Below, in pieces: positions 1 through 8,981 of a stretch of 64,000 bases of DNA. A program made the translations under genes and the position numbers. The notes below the pieces were generated by a model. The model saw only the letters and a program-made list of their open reading frames with translations. It was not told the DNA's origin and made no database searches. Source of the DNA: an uncultured Roseobacter sp. (GTDB lineage Bacteria; Pseudomonadota; Alphaproteobacteria; Rhodobacterales; Rhodobacteraceae); assembly GCF_947499265.1 (NCBI RefSeq), contig NZ_CANMNK010000009.1, forward strand, positions 91,314 through 155,313. Direction: 5' to 3'. Within the stretch, counting starts at the first letter, position 1. Each line of letters begins with the position of its first letter.

Positions 1-49
1 AAACCGGGCGGCTTGTTCTGGTGGATCATTCACCTTTGGGCCATTTATA

Positions 50-2635
50 ATGGCTGGCAGATCAATCAACCGGGTCTTCTGGGGGTTATTGATCGGCAGC
101 TTTGCCTTTGCATTGGTGTTTTCCGCCATTGCGGTCTGGATCACGTCCAAACCGTTTTTGGCGGACACGCAAAAACAAGCAATCATGTCTCAGGCCAAGA
201 GAGAAGCCGCCCGGGTCGATGCCTTGCTCGACCCCAGTGTCTCACTCACCGCGTTTCTCGCGACCGAACCCTCTCTGGTGTCCTTTGTGATGGGCGATCA
301 GGCCCGAGACGACGCGTTTGTCGACCGCTTGAGCAATACAATCCTGCCGCAGGAAGTCACCGAGTTCTTCGTTTTTGATTTCGAAGGGCAACCCATCAGT
401 TTCCACATCGTTTCGCCGCAGGCGCAGTCCATGGAACTTGCCGCCAGTGCCGCTGATCTGGCAGCCTTTGTCCTCAGCACCGGGGAACCAACCGTGCGCA
501 CAATCGACAGCTACCGCGCGGTACAAAGCGGAACCCAGGAGCTGCTGATCGCCGCCCCCATTCGAAATAGGGGGTTTGCGGAAGGGGTCCTTGTCACGGT
601 GGTGTTCATTCCCTTTGAAACCGATACGATCTCCGACGGCACAAGCTCGATGTATGCGCGTATCGTTGATCCGTCCTCGAACTGGGCGCTGGTTTCGGCG
701 GGGCAGGGCGCGATCAATGTTCCCATTGAAGCAACCGGTCTTATTCTATCGGTAAAGTCCGAAGCCAGCCTGTTTCGCCAGATCGGTCAGGCCCTGGTGA
801 TCCAGACAATCTTGTCCATTGCCGCCGCCTTGCTCCTGCCTTTCGCGGTTTTCGGTTGGCTGGGCAAGCAAAGTATCCTGCTGCCGCACGCAGAAATGGA
901 AATGTCCCGTAACAAGCTGAGAGAGCAGCAAAAAGAACTAAAGGAGCTTGCTGCAATTGCTGAACGGGCGGGAGAGGCGATCCTGATCACTGATCTCGAT
1001 TGCCGGATAATGTGGCACAACCCGGCTTTCGAAAACATCTCGGGCTATACGTCCGAGGAAATCAGGGGCCAATTGCCCAGCAAGCTTTTGCAAGGACCCA
1101 ATACCAGCGCCGAAGCCCGTGCCCAAATCCGCGCGGCACTGCAGGCTTTCGAGCCCATCACGATCGAAGTTCTCAACTATCGCCATGGCACGGAAGAATA
1201 CTGGATCCAATTGAGCATCTCGACGATGTTCGATGACGAGGGGCAACCCTATGGCTACATGGCGATTTCTCAGGATGTTTCCGACCGCAAACGCGACGAA
1301 GCCAATTTGCTTGCCACGACATCGGCGATGGAATGGCAGGCATTGCATGATGAACTGACGGGGCTTCCGAACCGGCGCTACTTCAACACGACGTTCGATG
1401 AGATTTGCGCAAACCCCGATAAGACGAGAGTCCTGGCAATTGTCAGGATCGATCTGGATCACTTCAAAAACGTCAATGACACGATGGGCCATGAAGCAGG
1501 CGATCTTGTGTTATGCGAAGTCGCGCGAATACTGCGCGAAGAAATCGGGCCGGATGATGTCCCGGTGCGCGTCGGCGGTGACGAATTTATCGTTTTCATG
1601 ACCGTCGATGGCACGCTGCAAAAAGCGCAGATCCTTGCGACGGCCTTGCTCAAAAGGATTGCAGAGCCAATTGAATACGAGGGAAAATCCCTGCGCTACG
1701 GCGCGAGCTTCGGCATCGCATCGTCAAGCTGCAAACTTGTTGCGCATAGTGAGTTGGTACGGGCTGCGGACGCAGCACTCTATATCGCCAAGGAACGTGG
1801 TCGCAATCAGGTGGTGTGTTACGGCACCGAGGAGCACCAGCAGGTAAATGAAGTCCGCGCGACTGCGGAATTGATCCGAGTGGGTTTGGACCGTGGCGAG
1901 TTCGAGCCGTTTTTTCAACCGCAATTCGATGCGAAAACCCGCCGCATTGTCGGGGCAGAGGTGCTCGCCCGTTGGATCCATCCGCAGAAAGGTGTCGTTT
2001 TACCCTCCGAATTTCTCCAGGTCGCCCAGCAGCTCTCTATGCTGACCATTCTAGATAAGATCGTAATGGAAAAAGCCTTGCGACATGTTGCTGAGCTTGA
2101 AGATTTGGGCCTGACCCTGCCCAGAGTGTCGTTCAACGTGACGGCTGACAGACTCTGTGACCCGGAGCTTCTGATCGCCGTTGACGCTCGCCCGTTTCGC
2201 CATACCAAGATGTCGTTTGAAATCCTTGAGTCTGTCTTCCTGGATGATCAGCCGGAATATCTGGACTTCAATCTTGATCGGCTCCGCGACAAGGGCTTGT
2301 CCATCGAAATCGATGATTTCGGATCCGGGCACGCCTCAATGATCAGCCTGATGCGGGTGCGTCCGGATGTTCTGAAAATCGACCAGCGCCTGGTGTTCGG
2401 TGCACCGCACTCAAGGGTGTGTCGCAACATGGTGCGGTCGATCATCGGGATCGCGGACTCTCTGGATATCGGGGTGACGGCCGAAGGCGTGGAAACACAG
2501 GAACACGCCGACATGATGCAGGAAATGGGATGCGAAACGCTGCAGGGATTTTATTTTTCGGAGCCCATGAGGTTCGAAGACCTATGCGTGTTTTTGTCTG
2601 CGGAACGTCAAAAACACATGCAGATTGCTCAGTGA
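50..2635 (+). CDS. PAS-GGDEF-EAL diguanylate cyclase/phosphodiesterase with N-terminal transmembrane sensor region
   Basis: 861 aa ORF; PAS-like 'AERAGEAILITDLDCRIMWHNPAF', intact 'RVGGDEF', EAL-type 'AEVLARW' and 'EIDDFGSGHASM'. Confidence 0.93.
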   Translation: MAGRSINRVFWGLLIGSFAFALVFSAIAVWITSKPFLADTQKQAIMSQAKREAARVDALLDPSVSLTAFLATEPSLVSFVMGDQARDDAFVDRLSNTILPQEVTEFFVFDFEGQPISFHIVSPQAQSMELAASAADLAAFVLSTGEPTVRTIDSYRAVQSGTQELLIAAPIRNRGFAEGVLVTVVFIPFETDTISDGTSSMYARIVDPSSNWALVSAGQGAINVPIEATGLILSVKSEASLFRQIGQALVIQTILSIAAALLLPFAVFGWLGKQSILLPHAEMEMSRNKLREQQKELKELAAIAERAGEAILITDLDCRIMWHNPAFENISGYTSEEIRGQLPSKLLQGPNTSAEARAQIRAALQAFEPITIEVLNYRHGTEEYWIQLSISTMFDDEGQPYGYMAISQDVSDRKRDEANLLATTSAMEWQALHDELTGLPNRRYFNTTFDEICANPDKTRVLAIVRIDLDHFKNVNDTMGHEAGDLVLCEVARILREEIGPDDVPVRVGGDEFIVFMTVDGTLQKAQILATALLKRIAEPIEYEGKSLRYGASFGIASSSCKLVAHSELVRAADAALYIAKERGRNQVVCYGTEEHQQVNEVRATAELIRVGLDRGEFEPFFQPQFDAKTRRIVGAEVLARWIHPQKGVVLPSEFLQVAQQLSMLTILDKIVMEKALRHVAELEDLGLTLPRVSFNVTADRLCDPELLIAVDARPFRHTKMSFEILESVFLDDQPEYLDFNLDRLRDKGLSIEIDDFGSGHASMISLMRVRPDVLKIDQRLVFGAPHSRVCRNMVRSIIGIADSLDIGVTAEGVETQEHADMMQEMGCETLQGFYFSEPMRFEDLCVFLSAERQKHMQIAQ

Positions 2636-2701
2636 GCCGATCAGAACGTAAAAGCCTATTACAACCGGCGCAAACGGATCGCCGTATCTAAATTGAGGTT
2701 T

Positions 2702-2728
2702 CCCAAGGCAGCAAGTCGCCGCCTTGGG
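2702..2728. terminator. Bidirectional terminator-like hairpin between convergent genes
   Basis: cccaaggc...gccttggg 8-bp stem followed by T-rich sequence between convergent ORFs. Confidence 0.55.
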
Positions 2729-2738
2729 ATTGTTTGCT

Positions 2739-4295
2739 TTAGTGTGCGAACTTCTTGATCTCTCCGGAGGCGAGACGCTCCGAATAGGACCGCAGTTCCT
2801 CACGGACAATCGACATCAGGAAGTAAAGCGCCGTGATGTTGACCACCGCCATGGCAAAGATCGCCGCATCCGAGAAATCAATCACCGGGCCAAGGCTGGC
2901 TGCGGCGCCGATGACGATAAAGATGCAGAAAATGATCTTGAAGGTCAGCTCGGAGGTCTTGCCCTCACCGAAGATATAGGTCCAGCTTTTCAACCCATAG
3001 TACGACCAGGAGATCATGGTGGAGAAGGCAAAGAGCACAACCGCAATGGCCAGAACATAGGGGAACCAGCTGATCCCGGAGGCAAATGCCGCCGATGTCA
3101 GGGCCACACCGCTGTTGCCATCCACTGTTGCAATGGCCGAACCCGCTTCGTTCAATACGTAGTTGCCGGTTTCAGCGTCCAAGATCAGCTGACCGGAGAT
3201 TGTGATCACCAAGGCTGTCATCGTGCAGATGACGACGGTATCGATCAGCGGCTCCAGCAGTGACACGAACCCCTCGGTGATGGGTTCTTTTGTCCGCACG
3301 GCGGAGTGTGCGATCGCTGCCGAACCAACCCCGGCTTCGTTTGAGAAGGCCGCGCGCTTGAACCCCTGGATCAGCGCACCGACAAAGCCACCTGCAACGC
3401 CGAGCCCGGTAAAGGCGCCCGCGAAAATCTGACCGAAGGCCCAGCCGATCTTGTCATAGTTCACCACCAGGATGATCAGCGCCGCACCGACGTAAAGAAT
3501 GCCCATAAAAGGAACGACTTTTTCCGTCACGTTTGCGATCGACTTAATGCCACCGACGATGACGGCAAACACCACGCCTGCGAAGATAAGGCCGGTGATC
3601 CAGCCCGGATAATCCCCAACGATGCCCGAAATCTGCGCATGCGCCTGGTTCGCCTGGAACATGTTCCCGCCGCCAAGTGCGCCGAGGATGCAAAACACCG
3701 AAAACAGGATGGCCAGCGCGCCGCCCCCCGGGATGCCACGTTCCTTGAACCCTTTGGAAATATAGTACATCGGGCCACCCGAAACGGTACCGTCCGGGTA
3801 TTCGTTGCGGTATTTCACGCCCAGCGTACATTCGGTGAATTTGGAGGCCATGCCCAGAAGACCGGCGAGGATCATCCAGAATGTCGCCCCCGGACCGCCA
3901 ATGCCCACGGCCACGGCAACGCCCGCGATGTTCCCCAGGCCGACGGTGCCGGAGAGCGCTGTTGCAAGCGCCTGAAAGTGGCTGACTTCGCCCGCATCGT
4001 CAGGGTCGGAATAGTCGCCTTTCACCAGCGAAACCGCGTGTCCAAAGTAGCGCAGCTGCACAAAAGAAAAGTAGATGGTGAAGATCGACGCGGCCACAAC
4101 CAGCCACAAAACGATCCACGGAAAACTGGTGCCGGGCAGGGGGGCAAAGATCAGGCTGACAAAGGGCCCGGTGAAATTTGCAAAAGCCGTGTTGACTTTT
4201 TCATCCAGGCTCATGGCCTCTTGTGCGTAAGCCGGCAGGGCCGCGCCGGTCGCCGCAGCGGCGAGCAGTGCTCTGTTAATAAATTTCATTTTCAT
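2739..4295 (-). CDS. Alanine/glycine:cation symporter (AGCS) family protein
   Basis: About 520 aa; 'SGTVGLGNIAGVAVAVGIGGPGATFWMILAGLLGMASKFTECTLGVKYR' and 'FSNEAGVGSAAIAHSA' AGCS signatures; start set at MKMKFINR (ORF opens at 4310). Confidence 0.93.
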   Translation of the reverse strand: MKMKFINRALLAAAATGAALPAYAQEAMSLDEKVNTAFANFTGPFVSLIFAPLPGTSFPWIVLWLVVAASIFTIYFSFVQLRYFGHAVSLVKGDYSDPDDAGEVSHFQALATALSGTVGLGNIAGVAVAVGIGGPGATFWMILAGLLGMASKFTECTLGVKYRNEYPDGTVSGGPMYYISKGFKERGIPGGGALAILFSVFCILGALGGGNMFQANQAHAQISGIVGDYPGWITGLIFAGVVFAVIVGGIKSIANVTEKVVPFMGILYVGAALIILVVNYDKIGWAFGQIFAGAFTGLGVAGGFVGALIQGFKRAAFSNEAGVGSAAIAHSAVRTKEPITEGFVSLLEPLIDTVVICTMTALVITISGQLILDAETGNYVLNEAGSAIATVDGNSGVALTSAAFASGISWFPYVLAIAVVLFAFSTMISWSYYGLKSWTYIFGEGKTSELTFKIIFCIFIVIGAAASLGPVIDFSDAAIFAMAVVNITALYFLMSIVREELRSYSERLASGEIKKFAH

Positions 4296-4302
4296 GTCCT
4301 TT

Positions 4303-4740
4303 TCATCCAATGACCGTGACCGGCACAGTTGCGCTCATGACAAGATTTGCGGTCGAACTGCCGAAAATACGCTGTGCAAAGCCGCCCTCAGACGACCGGC
4401 ACACGATGATCTGATGCCCGCCTTCCTTTTCGCAGATGCTGTTGAGCGTGTGGGCAACGTCTCCATGACGCACAATCCCCGACGCGGTCATCCCAGCGCT
4501 TTGCAGAGAGGCGACGGCAGGATCGACAATACGCTCCTTTGCCATCGAGATTTCCTCTTCGCGGCGCTTGTGACGTTGCGCGTTTTCTTCTGCAGTCTGG
4601 AAGGAGTAGGGCGACCATTCGATCACATAAGCAACCAAAAGTTCACAATCTCCAATCCTCTCTGCCAGATCCTTGGCATACGTCAGAGCGCGGTCGCCTG
4701 ACCCTTGCCCGTCCAAGCCAATCACCAGTTTCGTGGTCAT
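4303..4740 (-). CDS. Universal stress protein (UspA family)
   Basis: 145 aa; 'LVIGLDGQGSGDRALTYAKDLA...IFGSSTANLVMSATVPVTVIG'. Confidence 0.88.
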   Translation of the reverse strand: MTTKLVIGLDGQGSGDRALTYAKDLAERIGDCELLVAYVIEWSPYSFQTAEENAQRHKRREEEISMAKERIVDPAVASLQSAGMTASGIVRHGDVAHTLNSICEKEGGHQIIVCRSSEGGFAQRIFGSSTANLVMSATVPVTVIG

Positions 4741-5116
4741 TTTCTGTCCCTTTATTTTATTTTACGAGTCCATCGTGTGGATCAACTTCAACGCATGCGT
4801 GTTTTTCAGCAAACCCAAAGTTGAGCTTGGGCGCGGTACTTCACCGGTCAGCGTTCCGGGTATTTTAGTTAAACTGACTAGATTTTGCGCCCGTAATTCG
4901 TATTTTTACGGATGAATGCTCTTTTTTTGCCTCTTTTGCAGGACAAATGACTTCCTGAACAATTTGCAAAAATGCGCAAACGATTGCCCCTTTATGTCAT
5001 TTTTGTATCAATCAAGGTGCGAGGCCTTGATGTTTTCAGCAAAGCGCGGATGCGGAGACCCGCAAGATCGGTGGTGGCAAACCGTTGCAAAGATCAGCCG
5101 AAAGCCCGTGATTTTT

Positions 5117-5806
5117 TTACGGGCTGAGGTCTTCGGACTGCCAAATTCGTCGCAGGGCTTCCCCGGACATATGAAACGCACCGGAAGTGGGTTTGACGGC
5201 TTGAATGCGATCCAATCTGAAATGACGCAAACCGTCGCGCAGCACGCACCATGCCACCAAGACCACCACATCAATGTAGTAGATCAGCGCAATGGGGTGG
5301 ATGCAGCGGTTGGTGCACCGGCCTGCTTCGTCGCGATAGGTGATCTGCAGTTCGGTTTCTTCGCGGATGTATCGGCGCGCGTCCGCAGGTGACAGCGCCC
5401 CCGCCGGGATCTGATTCCATTCGGACACACGAAAGGTTTCCGGCAATCCCGGCGTCGCTGCAGCGGCATCGGCGATCTTTGCGCTGGCGCGCACCGCGGC
5501 TTTTTCCAGCGCCTGATCACCTGTCCGGCCCAAAAGGGCAAGGCCGACAACAATGGCCTCGCGCTCCTCTTCATCCAGCATGATTGGCGGCAGATCATAT
5601 CCCGCCCGCAGGATGTACCCGACACCCGCCTCGCCATCGATCGGCAGGCCGCTGGCCTGAAGCGAAGCGATGTCGCGGTAGATCGTGCGTTTGGTTACTT
5701 CCAGCGTTTCAGCCATTTGCGCAGCGGTCATCGGCGCGGTGGCCCGGCGCAGCATCTGGATGATTTCAAAGAAACGGGTTGAACGGGTCATACACTTGGG
5801 TAGCAC
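5117..5806 (-). CDS. HTH/WYL-domain transcriptional regulator (YafY family)
   Basis: 229 aa; N-terminal HTH 'TAAQMAETLEVTKRTIYRDIASLQASGLPIDGEAGVGYIL' and a WYL-like C-terminus. Confidence 0.9.
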   Translation of the reverse strand: MLPKCMTRSTRFFEIIQMLRRATAPMTAAQMAETLEVTKRTIYRDIASLQASGLPIDGEAGVGYILRAGYDLPPIMLDEEEREAIVVGLALLGRTGDQALEKAAVRASAKIADAAAATPGLPETFRVSEWNQIPAGALSPADARRYIREETELQITYRDEAGRCTNRCIHPIALIYYIDVVVLVAWCVLRDGLRHFRLDRIQAVKPTSGAFHMSGEALRRIWQSEDLSP

Positions 5807-5878
5807 AACACTGCTGACACATACATGTCAGCAGTGAATTGTTAGACAGGGGCAAGCTCCGCAGTACAGGACGGCCCA

Positions 5879-6346
5879 ATGCTATCAGATTATTCAGCGC
5901 GCTCAGGCCGCTTCGACCCGGTCTTCACCCTGGAAATCCAGACCCTGCCAAAAGAGACCGACCGCCTGCTGGACGCGATCATGCACGTGCACCCGCTGGC
6001 CTATGGGCGCTATGAACGCAATGCCTCCGTTTCAGCGGTTGGCGCGGAGACGACGCAGCCGATGGCGCAGTCCACGACCACAACGCATAAATCGGGCTAC
6101 AGTGCCGGTGCCACCGAGACCTACCCAATGGTTGAGCTCAAGATTTCAATCGCGCGCGACCTCGATGCGCTGGAGCGCGTCATGGATGTGATCCTCGATC
6201 TCCACCACTATGAGCAGCCTGTCATCTACCTGCGCGAAGACTGGGCCAGCCGCGCGGCCTACGATCCGAATAACACAAATCCAAATCGGTGGTGGAACAA
6301 TGGCCGGGGGTTGCCGGACCAGATTTCCCAAGGAGAAGACCAATGA
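5879..6346 (+). CDS. Hypothetical protein, paralogue of 6518-6967 (C-terminal N-P-x-R-W-W-N motif)
   Basis: 155 aa; shares ferredoxin-like N-terminal pattern and 'NPNRWWN' tail with the ORF at 6518; ATGA overlap with next ORF. Confidence 0.8.
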   Translation: MLSDYSARSGRFDPVFTLEIQTLPKETDRLLDAIMHVHPLAYGRYERNASVSAVGAETTQPMAQSTTTTHKSGYSAGATETYPMVELKISIARDLDALERVMDVILDLHHYEQPVIYLREDWASRAAYDPNNTNPNRWWNNGRGLPDQISQGEDQ

Positions 6347-6525
6347 TCAAATACTACTACCCCAACGGCGACACATGCTACCGCGCGCTGCACACGACGC
6401 ATGCGGTGTATCATGCGGCGGATGGTCGATTGATGGCGCGCACGATGAAGCCGGACAACAGCGCGCTTTATGAGTTTGAGATCACTGGCTTTGAACTGCT
6501 CGAAACCGGGGTGAAATATGACTGA
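6343..6525 (+). CDS. Small hypothetical protein (60 aa)
   Basis: MIKYYYPNGDTCYRALHTTHAVYHAADGRLMARTMKPDNSALYEFEITGFELLETGVKYD; overlaps both neighbouring ORFs, suggesting translational coupling. Confidence 0.75.
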   Translation: MIKYYYPNGDTCYRALHTTHAVYHAADGRLMARTMKPDNSALYEFEITGFELLETGVKYD

Positions 6526-6967
6526 GACTTCCATCACATCAGGCGTTTTCGACACGCCCCCGATTGCAATGCTGCCCATGTGGATGGTCGCGTTTCAGGC
6601 GCCACAAGAAGACGTGGACCGGATTTTCGAAGCGGTGACGCAGGTTGCCCCGTTGGTGCAGGGCAAGACCGACCAAAATGGCTACCGTGCCCTGAGCGGT
6701 GTTGAGTATTACCGCCCGCGTGAAGGAACGCCGACAGGCGCCGAAGATGACATACGTCGTCGACCGGACGTGGATGAGATGCGCTTTTTCCTGCCCCGCG
6801 ATCAGGACCAGCTGAGATCGGTGATCGAGGCGATTTACGAGGTGCACAGCTATTACGAGCCGGTCATCACCGTCACGGATGTGCTGCGCAGCCAATGCAA
6901 GGGGCTCGATGACGAGGACAACCCGCATCGCTGGTGGAACAAGCAGGGTGATTGGAAACAGGCTTAG
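6518..6967 (+). CDS. Hypothetical protein, paralogue of 5879-6346
   Basis: 149 aa; 'DEDNPHRWWNKQGD' tail matches 'NPNRWWNNGRG' of the upstream paralogue. Confidence 0.8.
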   Translation: MTETSITSGVFDTPPIAMLPMWMVAFQAPQEDVDRIFEAVTQVAPLVQGKTDQNGYRALSGVEYYRPREGTPTGAEDDIRRRPDVDEMRFFLPRDQDQLRSVIEAIYEVHSYYEPVITVTDVLRSQCKGLDDEDNPHRWWNKQGDWKQA

Positions 6968-6991
6968 GCGACGAAAATTCGCCGAGCGTGG

Positions 6992-7924
6992 CTATCCGTT
7001 CGGTTTGGTTTCGGGCAGCAGGGCCTGCAGGAGGCGTTCCAATAGCGCAATTGAAAACCGCACCGAATAGCCGCCGAAGAAGGCCGCGACCGATCCCACC
7101 GCGAGACCCGCTTCGAGGTCCAGCGCCGAGCTTGTCATCAAGATCCAGGGCACAACGAAACCAAACATGCCACCGAGCAACAAACGCGGCCAGACCTTGC
7201 GTTCCTCGCTCAGCTCGAAGGTTTTCATGCGGGTGGCCGTCAGCGCGTGGTTCAGCAGATGGACCAGTGCGCCGACGCAGCCAAAGGCAATCCAGGACGC
7301 CCATTGGATGAAATCGGTGTCTTTGCCGACCTGCCATTCCTGCGGGACCAGCGAATTCCAAAGCGAATAGACCGCAAACAGCAGCAGCAGGATGAGCAGC
7401 GTGTAGCTCACATAACGCGTCACGCGTTGCACAAAGCGACCCGCGGCAGAACTGGTGCGATCATTGGGGTCGGTGCGCCGCGTCGCCAGCAGCGAGTTGA
7501 CCGTGACGGGCAGCGCTTCGCGCGACAGGGCTTCGGTCACCTGATTATAGCAAAACTCCGATTTTTCGCGGGCCGTCAGGGAGTTGAAAAAACGCGGGAT
7601 GCCGTTGATCACCTCCGGGCTGTCCAGCTCATTGGGGTTATCGCCGGCGTAATGCTCCGCGATCGTATAGAGAATATGGACGCTCTCCGTGACCTTTCGT
7701 TCTGAAGCGATGCAGTAGTTATAGAGCAGCCGCGCCTTGGTCTGTGCATCGGGGTGTCCGGACAGAATGGGTTCATGGCTCTGCGGGGCCTCAAGGCCGA
7801 GCATATTGGGAAGTGACAGCATCGTTTCTGCGTTGGACTCGCTTTGTGGCGGCACCGCTTGGGCGGTTTTGCTGTCTTCACTTGCTGCCTCAGGGGGCTT
7901 CTTTTCCATGGTTTTTTCGGTCAT
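6992..7924 (-). CDS. Hypothetical membrane protein
   Basis: About 310 aa with several C-terminal hydrophobic segments; start at MTEKTMEKKPPE. Confidence 0.7.
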   Translation of the reverse strand: MTEKTMEKKPPEAASEDSKTAQAVPPQSESNAETMLSLPNMLGLEAPQSHEPILSGHPDAQTKARLLYNYCIASERKVTESVHILYTIAEHYAGDNPNELDSPEVINGIPRFFNSLTAREKSEFCYNQVTEALSREALPVTVNSLLATRRTDPNDRTSSAAGRFVQRVTRYVSYTLLILLLLFAVYSLWNSLVPQEWQVGKDTDFIQWASWIAFGCVGALVHLLNHALTATRMKTFELSEERKVWPRLLLGGMFGFVVPWILMTSSALDLEAGLAVGSVAAFFGGYSVRFSIALLERLLQALLPETKPNG

Positions 7925-8067
7925 GGCGCGCTCCAATCAACTCAAAATTCTCTCGTAGCGCATTGAATTATATTAAAAATAACTTCTGGAATCTTCAATT
8001 TGGTATTTTTCAAATGCAGCTAAACAACCAAAGGTTATGCCATGACGGGCTTTCGGCCAAGCGGTTT

Positions 8068-8097
8068 AGGGGTTTGGCTGCTTCAAGCCAAACCCCT
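8068..8097. other. Perfect 12-bp stem hairpin in the puc upstream region
   Basis: aggggtttggct-gcttca-agccaaacccct. Confidence 0.7.
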
Positions 8098-8259
8098 CGG
8101 GCGCGCGTGAAAGCGATTTGCGTCCAAAGCCCTGCATCCACTCAGGGTCCGCGCAGTCGCCTTTCAGGCACGGTCGGCCCAGGGGCTTGCACATCTCTCT
8201 TCTCAGACGATGCGTCGCTAGAGATCATCCTCTCGACCAGCGATCAGATCACATTAAGC

Positions 8260-8277
8260 TGTCTAGTCAAATTTACA
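8260..8277 (+). promoter_or_regulatory. Putative PpsR/CrtJ box 1 (TGT-N12-ACA)
   Basis: TGTCTAGTCAAATTTACA upstream of pucB. Confidence 0.75.
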
Positions 8278-8285
8278 GTTGTGAT

Positions 8286-8303
8286 TGTAATCTATCCGTG
8301 ACA
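8286..8303 (+). promoter_or_regulatory. Putative PpsR/CrtJ box 2 (TGT-N12-ACA), 8 bp after box 1
   Basis: TGTAATCTATCCGTGACA; tandem with box 1. Confidence 0.75.
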
Positions 8304-8401
8304 CATTGATTAATACAGTGTGCGTTCTTTCAAGTAAGGTGTCCCGGACGGCAAAAATATCCCGGGTGCGGCTTCTTACGTCAATTAACGGAGGACGGAA
8401 A

Positions 8402-8557
8402 ATGGCGGAAAGTGAAGACAAAGTCTGGCCAACAGGCCTGACGCTTGAGGAAGCGGAGGAAGTGCACAGCTATCTTATCGATGGCACGCGCGTCTTTGGC
8501 GCGATTGCGCTGCTTGCTCACATTCTGGTTGCGTTTGCGACCCCCTGGCTCGGATAA
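8402..8557 (+). CDS. pucB: Light-harvesting complex 2 beta subunit
   Basis: 51 aa; '[40 protein letters not shown]' with the two His and single TM typical of LH beta; start after GGAGG. Confidence 0.95.
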   Translation: MAESEDKVWPTGLTLEEAEEVHSYLIDGTRVFGAIALLAHILVAFATPWLG

Positions 8558-8569
8558 AGGAGGCACATC

Positions 8570-8923
8570 ATGAACAATGCAAAGATGTGGCTTGTCGTTA
8601 AGCCAACCGTCGGTGTTCCGCTTTTTCTAAGCGCTGTCGCCATCGGATCCTTCGCAGTCCATGTGGCTGTTTTGACCAATACATCCTGGGTGTCTGACTT
8701 CCTGTCAGGCCAGGAGCTGGGATCTGGGGATCAAACAGCCGCCGCGGCGATGCTGAATGAGACGGACACGGCCAAGGCCACCTATGTCGTACCATCAGGT
8801 GAGCACGCGGGCGAGGTGACGATCATCCTGTCGGACGGCACACCGGTAAAGGCGATCTTACAACCGCCGGAGGTACATGCCACGGCAGGTGCGTCGGGAT
8901 CGCATTCGGTCATAACCCAATAG
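8570..8923 (+). CDS. pucA: Light-harvesting complex 2 alpha subunit with long C-terminal extension
   Basis: 117 aa; 'MNNAKMWLVVKPTVGVPLFLSAVAIGSFAVHVAVLTNTSWV' LH2 alpha core; about 70 aa extra C-terminal sequence. Confidence 0.92.
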   Translation: MNNAKMWLVVKPTVGVPLFLSAVAIGSFAVHVAVLTNTSWVSDFLSGQELGSGDQTAAAAMLNETDTAKATYVVPSGEHAGEVTIILSDGTPVKAILQPPEVHATAGASGSHSVITQ

Positions 8924-8929
8924 AAGATC

Positions 8930-8957
8930 GGGCCCGTGGCGCATTGCCAGCGGGCCC
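8930..8957 (+). promoter_or_regulatory. Intercistronic hairpin between pucA and pucC
   Basis: gggcccgtggc-gcatt-gccagcgggccc, near-perfect stem just after the pucA stop. Confidence 0.65.
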
Positions 8958-8981
8958 AATCATTTTCTCTGACGAGAACCT

